DNA of 64,000 bases from Chamaelirium japonicum. Taxonomy: Eukaryota > Streptophyta > Magnoliopsida > Liliales > Melanthiaceae. The position numbers and the translations under genes were made by a program. The notes below the pieces were generated by a model that had not been told where the DNA came from, did not search any database, and saw only the letters and a list, made by a program, of their open reading frames with translations. The stretch lies in NCBI GenBank assembly GCA_947650365.1, contig OX393550.1, forward strand, positions 102,202,343-102,266,342. Reading direction: 5' to 3'. Positions 20,743 through 32,175 of the stretch are shown in pieces (within the stretch, counting starts at the first letter, position 1; each line of letters begins with the position of its first letter).

Positions 20743-23700
20743 TTACGCAGCATCAAAGATAGGGAATAAGAGCATTACCAGGTTAGCTGCATTTCTGTTC
20801 TTCAGCGCCAACTTCGCTGCATCAGCAAAAGCCTGTGCTGCCTCTGCATCAGCTTCCGCAGCCTCAGCCTTCCTAGCTGCTGCTTCAGCTTCTGCAGTGG
20901 CTGCTTCTGCCACTGCAATTGCTTTAGCAGCAGCATCTGCAGCCTCTTGTGTGGTCATATTTGTCAGCTGTGCTAGTTCGGATTTAATTTGTGATTTTGT
21001 GAGGGGTTTGAAATCATTCCTATCTAATCCGGGAGGCTCCCTTTGCTTTCCCTGAAGTAACATCTTGGAGCTTCTTCCTCTTAAAAAAGGCGAACTCCGT
21101 GATATCCTATATTTACGCTTCACCTGTAAAGACAACAAATCAGCAAGGATTTCAAGAACTGACTACTGAAAGAGGGAGAAAAAGCACTTGAAGAAAGTAA
21201 AATGAACACAAGAGAAAAATATTACTTATTCTTTACATTATATACATAAATGTTATATAGAGAATGTTGTAGAGAAAATATTGTAGAAAGAAAATACTTA
21301 AGAGTGAAATATTATAGAGAATATAGGTAGAGTATGTAATACATAAATAATGTTCGAGAAAGAGAATATCGTAGAGAGAATGTTATAGAGAGAGAATGAT
21401 TAAGAGAGAATATAGGTTGAGAGTAATACATAAACAATGTTGTAGAAAGAGAACATTGTAGAGAGAAAATATTGTAGAGAGATAATGCCATTTAGAGATA
21501 ATATGCATTATATAGAGTATTGTCGAGAGAGAAAATGCTAGAGTGAAATGTTATAGACATGGAATATAGGTCGAGAGAATAATAAATAAATAATGTTGCA
21601 GAAAGAAAATATCGTAGATACGAAAAATATTGTAGAGAGGATGTATAAAACTATTCGTAAAAACTTAAGTATCTGTACAAAACTATCCATAGTTGCCTAG
21701 GCTGGACAGTTGCCAATCCAAATGAAACATGTCAGTTCAAGTTCAACTCTTCAGACATCATGAAGTAATTTAGTGGAGAGGACCAACTTACCAATCTAAT
21801 ATACCCAAAATACTTTCGAGATTCTAATGGAAAAACTTAAACGTATTCCGCTCAATAGTCTCCGGTTATTTACCACTATATCCACAACTGTGTATATCAC
21901 ATTATACCGAATTAGAATTAGAAAATTTATTACCTTAGTCAATTTCCCGCTTGCAGTCAATGCCTTGAGTTTAGAAGATAACCACTGTTTGAAATCTGGA
22001 GGAGGCCAATAGTGCTCCTACAGGAATTCAGATTTAAAAGATAACGAGGAGTCTCGAGTACAAAGAAGTCCTACCACCACCAGCACAATCATAATTATGT
22101 AAACAAAATAACTTGGCTAGTAAAATATGTAAGAGATTTACACAAGGATCAATGGTTATACACCTCAATATACATGGCAATAGCTGTCTTGTCGGACCCG
22201 GTTGCCGCCTTCAAATTCTTAATAGCTTCCAAAATAAGATTCTCCAGCCTATATACATGAAAAGAAATTCAATGGAGAAGTCGTAAATCAACTGAACAGC
22301 AAAATAGTTCGCACAGCAATAGCTCCAAATAATAGCCATAATATCAAATTAAATCTTCACAAGAAAATTCAATGTCCGCAGAACTATCTTGATAATGATG
22401 GATAATCATAAATAATTGGCATAAGGTGGTAATACTTGGTATAAAGTATAAACAGCACTTTCTGAAATTCACATTTGGTATACAGGTACTACATAACAAT
22501 AGCCATCTTCTTGGAGCTCCCGATATAAAATTGTTATTCTATACACATGAAGAGAAGTCCAACTGATAAGTGATAAATCTAGTTAAACCCAAACACGAAG
22601 AAAAAATAATAGCTTCTACATGTCTGTTCTTGTTTTGTTGCGAGTATAAGAAGCACTCAGGAAAAAAAAAACTACAATTGGCAAAAGTGTGCAAATGTTG
22701 GACCCGGTGGTCCCACCAATTCACAATAACTTCCTATATAAAGATCATCTAACCTATACACATGAAAAGAAATCCAACAGAGCTTAAGTCATAAATCGAG
22801 AGAAACATAAATTATAAAGTATAGGTTCAAATTGGTGCTTCATTTTCACTACTTCTTAGTTGAATCAGTGGAAAGTCAAGACTGGTGAATATTATTAAGA
22901 ATATAACGCAATTGATTTGTATGTTATGCTGTTTATGGCAGAAGTAATAGTAGTTTCCTTTTTCTTTTTTTTTTCTATCTTTTTTGGGTAGGGAGCTTTA
23001 CAATAAGCTAACAACAAAGAAGAAAAAGGCAGAAGTACAAAAAGGAAGGGCTAGCCGGGGTCATCATCAGAGAATAGCTTAAAGAGAAGATCTTGCTATA
23101 GATGGATAGCCAATAGCCATTAGCCATTATTTGAGCACCCCAAATTCGCCAAATAATCAGCTGCACCATTAGGCTCCCAATAAACAAAATATGAGTCCAC
23201 GGTGCTGTCGGATAAGTGTGAAGCATTCTTCTACAATCTTATAGAATCGTGTCCTAGTCCGTCTCCTGCCCAAGTAATAAAATTATAGAAACATAATCTC
23301 CCTCAACCCAAACTGGTTGATTTGGGTGGCAAATAGTGTAAGATCTTGTAATCCTCGCCAGAGGGCCAATTTCTCTGCCACAAAAACAGATAAGGAAGAA
23401 GAGGGATAACTAACCTCTGAATAGAATTTCCCAAGCATGATTTTGAATAATAAAGCTTGACCCAGCCGTACCTGAAGACATATCACAGACCCATGAAAGT
23501 TGATCTTCAATTCGCCCTCAATTGGTGAAGGCCAATGGATGTTCAGACGGCCTGATCAGCTAGAAGCTTTAGGTTGAGCACGCAAACCACATATAGGGAA
23601 ATGTTTGTTATCTTTTTAGGTCTCCTTGTGTTGTCATTAGTTTTAGCGAGTAGTTCCAGTGTTGTAATCTTTGTGACAAGTCCAGGAGGGTAGAGTCTAG

Positions 23701-26700
23701 GATTGGCACCTAAGAAGCACTGACACTGGAACGGCGACACGGGTATGACACGACACGGGTTCGCCGACACGGCAAATCCTAAAAAAGGAGGACACGGGTA
23801 CGGTGGGGACACGGCAAAATAAATTTATATTTTATGTGTGTTTGCAACTCTTATATATTTCAATAACCCAAAAAACCTCATAGAAAACAACTAAAATGAA
23901 AATTTAATGCATACTGAATCACTATCGTTAGTTACATCCAGCCCGATCGGTGAATCATAGACAGCTTTAACTGGTATGGAAAATAACGGCTATATTTCAG
24001 TTTTGACTTCAACTTATCTGAAACCTCAGAGGATAAGATAAGTTAAAGCCAAACCTGAATCGTAACCGTCCATCATAACCATCCTGACAATTGAATCACA
24101 CTTAGACCCAAATGGCATGCAAAAAAACGGCTGCGATTCAATTTTGGCTTCAACCTATCTAATTCTTTGAGGTTATAATCTCAGAGGATCAGATAGGTTG
24201 AAGCCAAAACTGAATCACCACAACTTGTAACCCGACCCTATATCGAATAGTCCGTCAACTCGCAGTGTCCCGAGTATCCGAAGAGTGTCCGACGAGTGTC
24301 CGAGGAGTGTCCGACCGTGTCCAGTTCCCGGAAGCACGTAGGACACGGCACATGCGTGTCCGGTGCGTGTCCGACACGTGTCCGACACGGGTACGGGAGG
24401 CCTGGGGAAGTGTCCATGCTTCCTAGATTGGCACTCATGCTCCTAAAGACGTACTGTTGTGGCCAAGACTTGACTACTCACTCCATTCCCACATGCTCAG
24501 GTATAACTTCGAAACTTAGAACCTTATTGAAGGGTTCAGTCGGTTCGCTTAGCCAATAGCATGTTGACACATGAAGATTGTGCACACGACCTTGCTGTTT
24601 CCAGGGCTTCTTTATTAAGGATTTCTACTTAGCCTAGCTAATCACCTAGGGATTGATGTGGCCTATAAATAGGCCACCCTAAAGCTCTTTGAGAGGGTGA
24701 GAGATTAGAGATTGTTATTAAGGTTTAGTCAGTTCTTCTTTGAGCTCTAAAGTTGTCATCTCTTCCCCCTCTCCTTCTCTCCTCCTACATGCTTGATCAT
24801 ATGGAGAGCTTTGTTAGCATGGATTGATCTCTTGGTTGTCTCCCAACACATTAAGATCATCCTCTTGCTTGAGAGATTTTTAGCATAGAGAGATTTCTAT
24901 GGTGTAATCCAACACCTAGAAACTCATCTAGTGCCTTTGAGGTTTTGTATGGCTGGGTTTCTTGTGTGTCACCACATACCTTGAGATCATCCATCTTTGA
25001 AAGGGGTTCTTGATCCATCCAAGAGTTAGGCTAGCTCTTGCTTAGATCAAGTCTCTCTTCTCCCCCCCTTTGTTGATCTTTAGCCACACCTTTTGGTTAC
25101 ACCGACGTGACGAAGACTCTTGCGGGAGCACTTGGGGTGATTGCAGTCAGACAAGCACCCATCGCCATCGTTGGTGGGGTGGTCCTATACGACATCGAGG
25201 CGGATCGAAGGACCTCGAAGTGGGTTACAAAGGATTACGAGCGGACCCTTTGAAGGGTGGTTGCGGCCTCCTTCACCGTTGGAGCGGGGCGAGGATCAGG
25301 GGCAACTGGGGTAATCTCTTTTGTAATCACTAGTATTTGCTCTGCTTTTGCGAGTGCATATGGAAGACTATGTTACCTTTTGTTGAGGGACCTAGGCCCG
25401 ACTTGACGGGGGTGGTTTTTGCCCTTTGGGATTTCCACCTAAAAAACACCGTGTGCTTTACCTACTTGCAAATCGCTAGGACCTTGTATGCTTCTACCTT
25501 GTGAGTCCATACGGTGAGGACGAGTGTGAGTGTGATTAGGTCCATGCTAGATCTCTTTCTATATCACCTTGATCATCCTTCTTGAGATGGTTATGTAGTT
25601 GCTAGCATCAATCTTGTATTTCCACATCTTGATTGTTCGTCCAAGCGCTTCTGGTAATCGAGTCGTACTTGGGCGATCCCAGTTAGCAAGCAAGCTAGCT
25701 TTTTCACTGTTCCACCCAGAGGAACCAAATGAGCCGTGCCACAATAATCAGCTCCTCAAAGGCATTTTGTAAAATAAAAGCATTTCTGGTTCTCCAAATC
25801 CAACAACACCCAAAGAGAATAAAGCTTATAAAAAACCATAGGAGTTAAATAAATGTGAGGTGGATTTAAGAAGTGAAAGGAAAACCGTAAACGAAAGCAG
25901 TGGTGGGTTCAAAATGTTTGCCATGGCGAATATCCTCCTACATATACCAACAAATCAAGGGCATTCAAACATGGCAGGATTAACATCTTCCAGCATATAA
26001 AAACATGCGGACAATGTGATGAGAGAGTCCGACCAATAAAGTGCAAAGTCGCCCTAGGTAGGAATTTGCCCTGCAAGATCTTCCACCCAAAGCTAAATCT
26101 ATGGGGGAGGCACATAATTTCCAAAGAGCCTTCCAAGGTTTACTCGGTAGTACCATTGCCGTTTGCTCCAAGGAAATGACAAGTCGAGAGACCTCCTTAA
26201 GAGTTATCTAGCTCCTCCCATTAGGAGCCCAAACTAAAGGCTTAGCCGGTCTATAAGACAGGATAGGAAGCTGGAAAATCAAATCCCGCCAAAAGGGCGA
26301 AAACAGTGCATCTAATAATATAAAAGTCCATTGAGCCGACATCAGGATTAGATCATCAAATGATTGGACCAAGCCAACAAGATCCACATTAATGTGGATT
26401 GGGAGCCGATTGAAAGGAATTGAACTAGCACATAGGGAATCCCAAATATTAGAAACATAGTCTTCCGAAACAATTGACCGAAAATGACTCATTAAGAAAG
26501 AAACCCCATCATAAAGAATTCGCTTACCCACGAACATTGTTTTAGGATATCATATGGCCAAATCCACATATTAGAAGGAGAAACATATTTTGATAATGCA
26601 AATTTGTCGCCATAAACATTCTTCATTTGTCAGAAGTTCAGAAACTCGCTTAAATTAAGCCCAGTTAACATGGATCAAATCCCATACTCCTAAATCCCAA

Positions 26701-28358
26701 TCCTCCTTCAGGTAAAGGTCTACATACTAAATCTCAATGCACCAAGTGGAGGACCTAAGTGGAATTTGAATTTCTCCACAAAAATTTGTGGAATTCTTTA
26801 GTGATCAAACTAAGACTCAGGTACTCACCGATGGCCATGAGAAAAGATCAGCATTGTAGTAAAGACAAACTTTAAAATAGTCTCGCGGGAAAAGATAGCA
26901 ATTTGGCTTTCCAACAAACAATTTTGGAAAGGATTTTACAGACTAGGTAACTCAAATCCATAGCCAGAATCTGCCAGCTAGAGATAAGCACACCCAGATA
27001 GGTAAAAATCCCAGGGCACTCATCAATCCCCAACAAACTATGAACATAGCATTACTAGTTAGGACAGACTAGGGGATCTTACCAAAAACATAGGTTCTCG
27101 CTCTAGGTGAAAAAATGGGCTTAGGAAGGTACTGAAATTCTGGACAGCAAAGGTTTTTTTTTTTTGATATATTTTGTTTTTCCGATTGGGATGAAAGTTG
27201 GTGGGGAACTAAGTTTAAATGTGAGAAATCTATGGTTAAAGTTTTGTCTCAATCCGTCGGTTGGATAGGAAGTTATCAATGTTTGATTAAATCTGGAATG
27301 CAAGTTCCAAATCTTAATTAAGGATTAATTAGGCTCCAATCCACAGATAAAAATTGGGCATTTTGTGGTTTTAAGTTTTAGGATGATAGGAAAGTTACAT
27401 GAAGATCGGATCACTAGGGATTCAGACCTAACGATTTTTGCTTCAGATTTTAGATTTTCTACAGGTTTTTGGTTGCCGAGGTTCTGATGAAGAAGGGGAT
27501 GAAAAGATCTTATTGATCGAAATAATAACTACCGGTCTACTCCGGCTCAATGGAGGGTTGCTCCACAGAATTTTGGACTCGCTCCAGATCAAAAGCTTGC
27601 CCTCCGGAAGAACTTCGAATCCACAAAGAAGAGAGGGAAATCTTGCACAAGATAACCGCAAAACCAATATCTATATATCATATCATTCATCAATTCCATC
27701 ATGCTTACAATGGGAGGCATAAGGCCTTTAAATAAGAAAAAAAAAGAGATAAAAAATCTCCAAAACGATAAATATTAAATATTCAAAAAGATTTGAACCA
27801 ATCAAATCTTACCTATTAGAGAAAAGATACGTCTCCTAATTTAAAACAAATTTGAATCTAATCAAATCTTACGCAAAAACTATATTTTAAAATACCATTA
27901 ATAATTCCAAAAATAGAATATTTTGGGATTAAAACAATATTTTCGGAATAAAAATAATATTTTATTCCAAAATTAATAATTCCTTATGAAAATATTAATT
28001 TAATTTTATTAATTTTGAAAATTATTAATTTATTTATTGTCTGCTTTAAGATTCGTTCATGCTAGATCCGATTCTCATCATTCGCTTCGGCTATGCGAAA
28101 CTCGTCCTCGAGTTCCATGTAGCATAATTGAAAATCAGCAAAGGATCTGACAAATACCAACTGATGATGAAGACCCATGGCGGAGAAACGGATGTGAAGT
28201 CGACTCTTAGATCCCATAAACAACCTCTCTGGCACAACTGAGAACCCTCTGACTGCCATAGGCTATGATCTGTAGACACGGACACGGGTGTCAAGTGCCG
28301 ACACGGACATGGGAGTCAGACACGGCAACATCATAAAAGATGTATACTGAGACACGTG

Positions 28359-28402
<44 letters not shown>

Positions 28403-28737
28403 AATACTAGAATGAGGCATGCGATAAATACGGTAATCCAAATTTGATGCACCTATAGGTTTTGGAATATGCTGATTTTTTGTGGATGTGTTATCCATAC
28501 CATGGATAGAACATGCACAAAAAATCAGCACCTTGCAAACCCTATAAGTGCATCAAGATTGAAATGATTCAAATAGACGGTCAACAAAAGTCTTTTCAAA
28601 TTTGATGCACCTATAGGTTTTGGAATGTGTTGATTTTTGTGTATGCTCTATCCATGGCATGGATAACACATCCACAAAAAATCAGCACATTCCAAAACCT
28701 ATAGGTGCGTCTAATTGGATTATCGCATGCCGCATTC

Positions 28738-28780
<43 letters not shown>

Positions 28781-29327
28781 GTAGGGATGGCAACGGTGCG
28801 GTTTAAAACCGCAAACCGCGGAAAACCGCACCGCATGGTGCGGTTTTGGTTTGCCAAAATATAAAACCGCCGCGGTGCGGTGCGGTTTCGGTTTTACCCA
28901 AAACCGCAAAAAACCGCACCGTTTAGACCATTATAATGTAAAACCCCGGTGCACTGCACCGCACCGCTCCGCATGGTGCGGTTTTGGTTTTACATATGCT
29001 ACACCGTCGCGGTGCGGTGCAGTTTCGGTGTGGCGGTTCGGTGTTGCGGTGCGGTTTCGGTTTTACCCAAAAACGCACCGAAACCACACCGTCGCGGTGC
29101 GGTGCAGTTTCGGTGTGGCGGTTCGGTGTTGCGGTGCGGTTTCGGTTTTACCCAAAACCGCACCGTTGCCATCCCTATATAGGGGCATGCTATAATGCGG
29201 CATGCGGTACGTGCGGCACCGCATCGCAGCCGTCTGATGCACGCGTTGCGTGCATCGCATGCACGTAGCGGTGCATCAAACGGCTGCGGTGAGGTGCCGC
29301 ACTTACCGCATGCCGCATTATAGTATT

Positions 29328-29360
<33 letters not shown>

Positions 29361-29754
29361 TAACAAAATTATGCAATTGATATAAATTGAAAATTAATAC
29401 CCCTTTGGAATTTGACTCCTACACGGTCTACCATTTTCCTATGTTCACCCGATTGGAGAGGGAGAGAATAACAACATTCGGTTTAATAACATAGAGCGAT
29501 TGTATCATGCCGTGTCAACACGGGTGGACACAAGAATCCGTGTCGACACGGGTTGACACGACTCCGAGGGCTCAATTAGAGGTGTCCCCCATATCATAGG
29601 AACTCTGAAACGGTCTGCAAGCAGCAATCATCCACAAGGTATGCAAAACAAAAGGGACTCGATAGTCTCGAGCATTGTTCAAAAACCCGGAACTCTGACT
29701 TGACTCGAAAGTCCACCGAGTCGAGTAACTCGAAGACTCGACTCGAGCAACTCA

Positions 29755-29803
<49 letters not shown>

Positions 29804-30819
29804 CTTACTTATGGAATGGTTACTTATACAATTACACACCGCCTTTTACCTACCCTAGAGGTTTCAGAATTTGATGAAATTGGTAGGGATGCTATCTATG
29901 GCAAGTTGATCATCCTCACCAAAAATCATCAAATTCTAAGTGCATGCAACCAGAGAGCAACCTCCAAGGCTCCTCTAGACAAGGAAAGAGTCAAGATGAA
30001 AAAGGATAGAATCAAATATTTCATATCAGAAATCTCACATATTTTGTGCCACATATTTTAATCCAAAGATCTGAAGTGAGACAATATGCCCATATCCCTC
30101 GACAGCAACAATTCTTAATTCACGTAAAATCACAAAAGCAAACAAAAGTATACCTATGATGGCAACAAATCAACAAACAGAATCTATAGTCCAGATTTGG
30201 TCACAGGTAGCGTAAAGTGGAACCAATGAGTAAGGATGCAAATGAATACTAACTTTGAGGCAGATTTCTTCGGACCAGCAATTTCTAGAGTTCCACTTGA
30301 AACTGAAAGAGGCTCCGCATCGAGAACTTCATCATCGGGGTCCTCAACCATTGTACTTAGTGCCGAAGGACTGCCATCGTCCTTCGAAACATGTCGACTC
30401 CTTTTCAAAGCAATCCTGCCTTTCTCTCGAGATCCCCATCCGCGTGCCGTCACGCTCAAGTTCCGCCACTTGTCCTGTCCAAATGCAAAAGAATTATATA
30501 ACATAAGATCATACATAACCACTAATCCATTGTATATAGTTGCCATCGGACTTTTCAAAGATCTACCAAAGTATCGCAGTTGGAAGAAAACAAATTCATT
30601 TTCTTATTAAAACAGAAACTGCTTTTCCTACAATTGAACTTTGCAGATTAAAAGCAAAAAAAATTATACTTTGAGATCGACATTCGACCGCAAACACAAG
30701 ATACTGCTGAATTCCGGATCTTTCAAAATTGTGCACCATTTGCCAGCCCCATGCCTAACAACCCCAGCTTTGAGAGCTGATTCTTCCTCCTCTGTCCATT
30801 TCTGCTTGGGAGCTCCCAT
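20743..30819 (-). CDS. Telomere repeat-binding factor (single-Myb histone, TRB/SMH)
   Basis: The product is a nuclear DNA-binding protein of the plant TRB/SMH family, which binds telomeric and telo-box DNA and recruits chromatin complexes. Coding exons on the minus strand are 30819-30670, 30474-30254, 22248-22164, 22017-21934 and 21123-20743, all with GT-AG borders and conserved phase, giving about 306 residues. The N-terminal Myb domain (residues 4-60) contains KQKWTEEEE and the telobox signature VDLKDKWRNL. The H1/H5 globular domain (about 124-190) starts [13 protein letters not shown] and includes [20 protein letters not shown] long Ala/Glu coiled coil follows (about 215-285). The C-terminus is uncertain: the open frame runs to 20743, but a GT donor follows NRNAANL, so a short last exon is possible. 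Intron 2 is 8 kb and filled with transposons. Confidence 0.9.
21190..21650. repeat. Degenerate short tandem repeat in TRB intron 4
   Basis: Imperfect units of GTAGAGAGAAAATATT type repeat across about 460 bp. Spacing is irregular and the composition is AG/AT-rich. No coding meaning is seen. Confidence 0.7.
22980..23540 (-). pseudogene. LINE RNase H remnant in TRB intron 2
   Basis: The minus-strand frame at 23283-23510 starts MKINFHGSV and later reads [13 protein letters not shown]. This matches the RNase H-like module (RVT_3: KVNFDGS ... AELLALWEGL) at the C-terminus of plant LINE ORF2. Stops lie on both sides. It is probably the same LINE as the zinc-finger segment at 25560-26540, separated by later insertions. 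Confidence 0.65.
23710..24426. mobile_element. hAT-type MITE (717 bp) in TRB intron 2
   Basis: The ends are CTAAGAAGCACTGACACT and the inverse of CTAGGAAGCATGGACACT (15 of 18 match). They are flanked by a perfect 8-bp duplication ATTGGCAC (23702-23709 and 24427-24434). The interior has many GTGTCCGACAC-type words and pairs of AGATAGGTTGAAGCC blocks in both orientations. It has no coding capacity. Confidence 0.85.
24555..25550 (+). mobile_element. LTR-like block in TRB intron 2
   Basis: The stretch starts near TGTTGACACATG and carries a strong TATA context (GGCCTATAAATAGGCC, 24659-24675) followed by pyrimidine-rich leader-like sequence. This is as in plant LTRs or their adjacent leaders. There is no matching partner LTR in the window, and neither a primer-binding site nor a target duplication could be set. 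It splits two parts of a LINE. Confidence 0.4.
25560..27060 (-). pseudogene. LINE ORF2 remnant (late RT and zinc-finger region)
   Basis: Minus-strand frames at 26208-26537 and 25909-26171 resemble the end of plant LINE ORF2. Examples are [19 protein letters not shown] and, in the zf-RVT part, [17 protein letters not shown] and [16 protein letters not shown] with CPHVF. Frames are broken by stops and shifts. The orientation and order fit the RNase H remnant at 22980-23540, so the LINE entered TRB intron 2 and was later split. Confidence 0.6.
27060..28262. other. AT-rich intron DNA
   Basis: This is part of TRB intron 2. No domain, RNA or clear repeat end is recognisable. 27720-28040 is strongly AT-rich with repeated AATATTTT/TTATTAATTT words. 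Confidence 0.5.
28361..28777. repeat. (TA)n - hairpin H4 - (TA)n
   Basis: A 340-bp foldback (28401-28740) sits between (TA)20 (28361-28400) and (TA)n (28741-28777). Left and right parts are inverted copies (GAGGCATGCGATAA against TTATCGCATGCCGC; ACCTATAGGTTTTGG in both orientations). Each arm has its own internal palindrome around a CCATGG. A core with CACAAAAAATCAGC and CCAAAACCTATAGG is shared in diverged form with H1 and H2 at 60441-61349. Confidence 0.85.
28782..29177. mobile_element. hAT-type MITE (396 bp)
   Basis: The ends are TAGGGATGGCAAC and GTTGCCATCCCTA. The flanks TATAAGGG (28774-28781) and TATAGGGG (29178-29185) form a near-perfect 8-bp duplication. The interior is made of GGTGCGGTTT/AAACCGCACC words with a local tandem repeat. 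It landed at the edge between the (TA)n tract and hairpin H5. Confidence 0.85.
29182..29361. repeat. Hairpin H5 followed by (CT)n and (TA)n
   Basis: About 150 bp form an almost complete inverted repeat. CTATAATGCGGCATGCGGTA at the left is matched by TACCGCATGCCGCATTATAG at the right, and GCAGCCGT by ACGGCTGC nearer the loop. It is followed by (CT)n (29331-29346) and (TA)n (29347-29361). GCATGCCGCATT is shared with H4. Confidence 0.8.
29760..29799. repeat. (TA)20 microsatellite
   Basis: A pure TA run in TRB intron 2. The preceding 100 bp carry repeated GACTCGA words, possibly the end of another MITE. Confidence 0.9.
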
Positions 30820-31649
30820 AGAGAAAATCCCCACACCACAGCCCTTTCAACAAAAAAGATGTAAACCTAGCATCCTGTAATGACACATCCACTTACAATC
30901 AGGTAAACAGATGACAAATAAAATCCACAAAAAAAAAAAATTTGAAAAGGAATTCGGTGAAGCTCAGTGAAAAATAATGGCAAAGAATTCGGTCATAAGT
31001 ACGAATTATACGGGAGCTGCACCCTAATTCCACACAAGCCAGCACCGGAGAGCAACAAAACTCGAGATCGGAATCGTCAGCGATCGACGAACAGTTCCTA
31101 ACGATTCAAAACCAAGCGGAAACAAAATTCCCCAAATTCTCTGATCGCCGGCACTAGGTTTCTCTAAAATTCACTGGAATCTGCGAGAGAGAAACCCTAA
31201 TTTCACACAGACAGCACCAGAGACCAACAGCAGCTCCAGGAAACACATCTCGGGACGAAGGAATCGGGATCGAACGGATCAGAATTTCAAAAAAAAAAAA
31301 AAAACGAATCCGAAAATCAACTAGACTTCAGAAATTGGACAATAATTCGATCTACCGCAAAGAATCGCCGGAGACGAACGAAGCTTCGATCGATCGGGAA
31401 GAGAGTCGTAGGCTCAGAAAACGGAAGAATCGAAGGAGAGTACAACCTCTGCTGGTTGGGGCCATCGAGCGAGCGCTGCTGACGTGATTTGAAGGGGAGG
31501 AGGGGCAGCGGGATTCGAAGGGTCCTCTGTGGCTCAGAGATTTCCTCCGGTGCCTCTGTTACACGAAACGAAGGCGCCATTCCAACCGCAGGTTGATCCA
31601 TCCACACTGGGAGGGCGCATGATCCGGTCACAATCCGGCTCCGAGCTGG

Positions 31650-31690
31650 CAATGGAGTTAGGGTTAGCGTTAGGGTTGGTGGGTTAGGGT
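31650..31690 (-). promoter_or_regulatory. Telo-box repeats upstream of TRB
   Basis: Four GTTAGGGT-type units (the inverse of ACCCTAAC) lie on the plus strand just upstream of the likely TRB leader, about 830 bp before its ATG. The last one overlaps the terminus of the adjoining MITE. TRB proteins bind this motif, which suggests but does not prove self-regulation. A GT-AG intron in the leader is possible, since an acceptor ATTACAG lies about 55 bp before the ATG. Confidence 0.5.
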
Positions 31691-32175
31691 GGCAATCCTT
31701 GACCCGACCGGAACCCGACCCGAAGTTAGCGGGTTTGGGTTTGGGTTTGGGTTTGGCCTAAACGGGTTCGGGTCATAAACGGGTCGACCCGATTGACCCG
31801 TTTATTTAATGGGTCGGGTTTGGGTTTGTACCTATAACCCGATTGACCCGGCTTGACCCGTTTACCAAATGGGTAGTGTCAACCCGACCCGAACCGACCC
31901 GAGCCAACCTGAACCGACCCGACCCAACCCGTCCCAATCCGACCCGTCTTTACCCAACCCGATAGGTTTACATGGGTTTTGTTGACCCAACCCGAGCCAA
32001 CCCGACCTGACTTGTTTAGTAAACGGGTCGGGTCAGGTCAACCCGTTTATTAGGCGGGTCGGGTTTGGATTTAAGTTTTTGACCCGTTTATTAAACGGGT
32101 CGGTGTCGGGTTGGGTGTTTTGCCCTTATACCTATGTCTCAACGCGACCCGACACGACCCATTGCCACCTTTAGT
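31685..32175. mobile_element. hAT-type MITE of the GGGTCGGGTT family, copy 1
   Basis: TAGGGTGGCAAT at the left and ATTGCCACCTTTA at the right enclose dense ACCCGACCC/GGGTCGGGT words. It is closely related to the better-preserved copy at 38243-38755. The target duplication is not clear here. Confidence 0.7.

Larger units (their letters stand above)
28263..29599. mobile_element. Second copy of the 354-bp MITE, interrupted by a hairpin composite
   Basis: Reading inverted, 28263-28360 and 29362-29599 match the two halves of the element at 7182-7535 (CTATGATCTGTAGACAC at one end, GACACC/GGTGTC and ATCATAG at the other). At the point where the 7182 copy has a short (TG)n tract (about 7423-7434), this copy holds 1 kb of (TA)n, two hairpins, a hAT MITE and (CT)n. 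Confidence 0.75.

Noticed and set aside
28851-29376. Several 65-125-residue frames on both strands
   Set aside because: They lie within the GGTGCGG/CCGCACC repeats of a hAT MITE and in hairpin H5.
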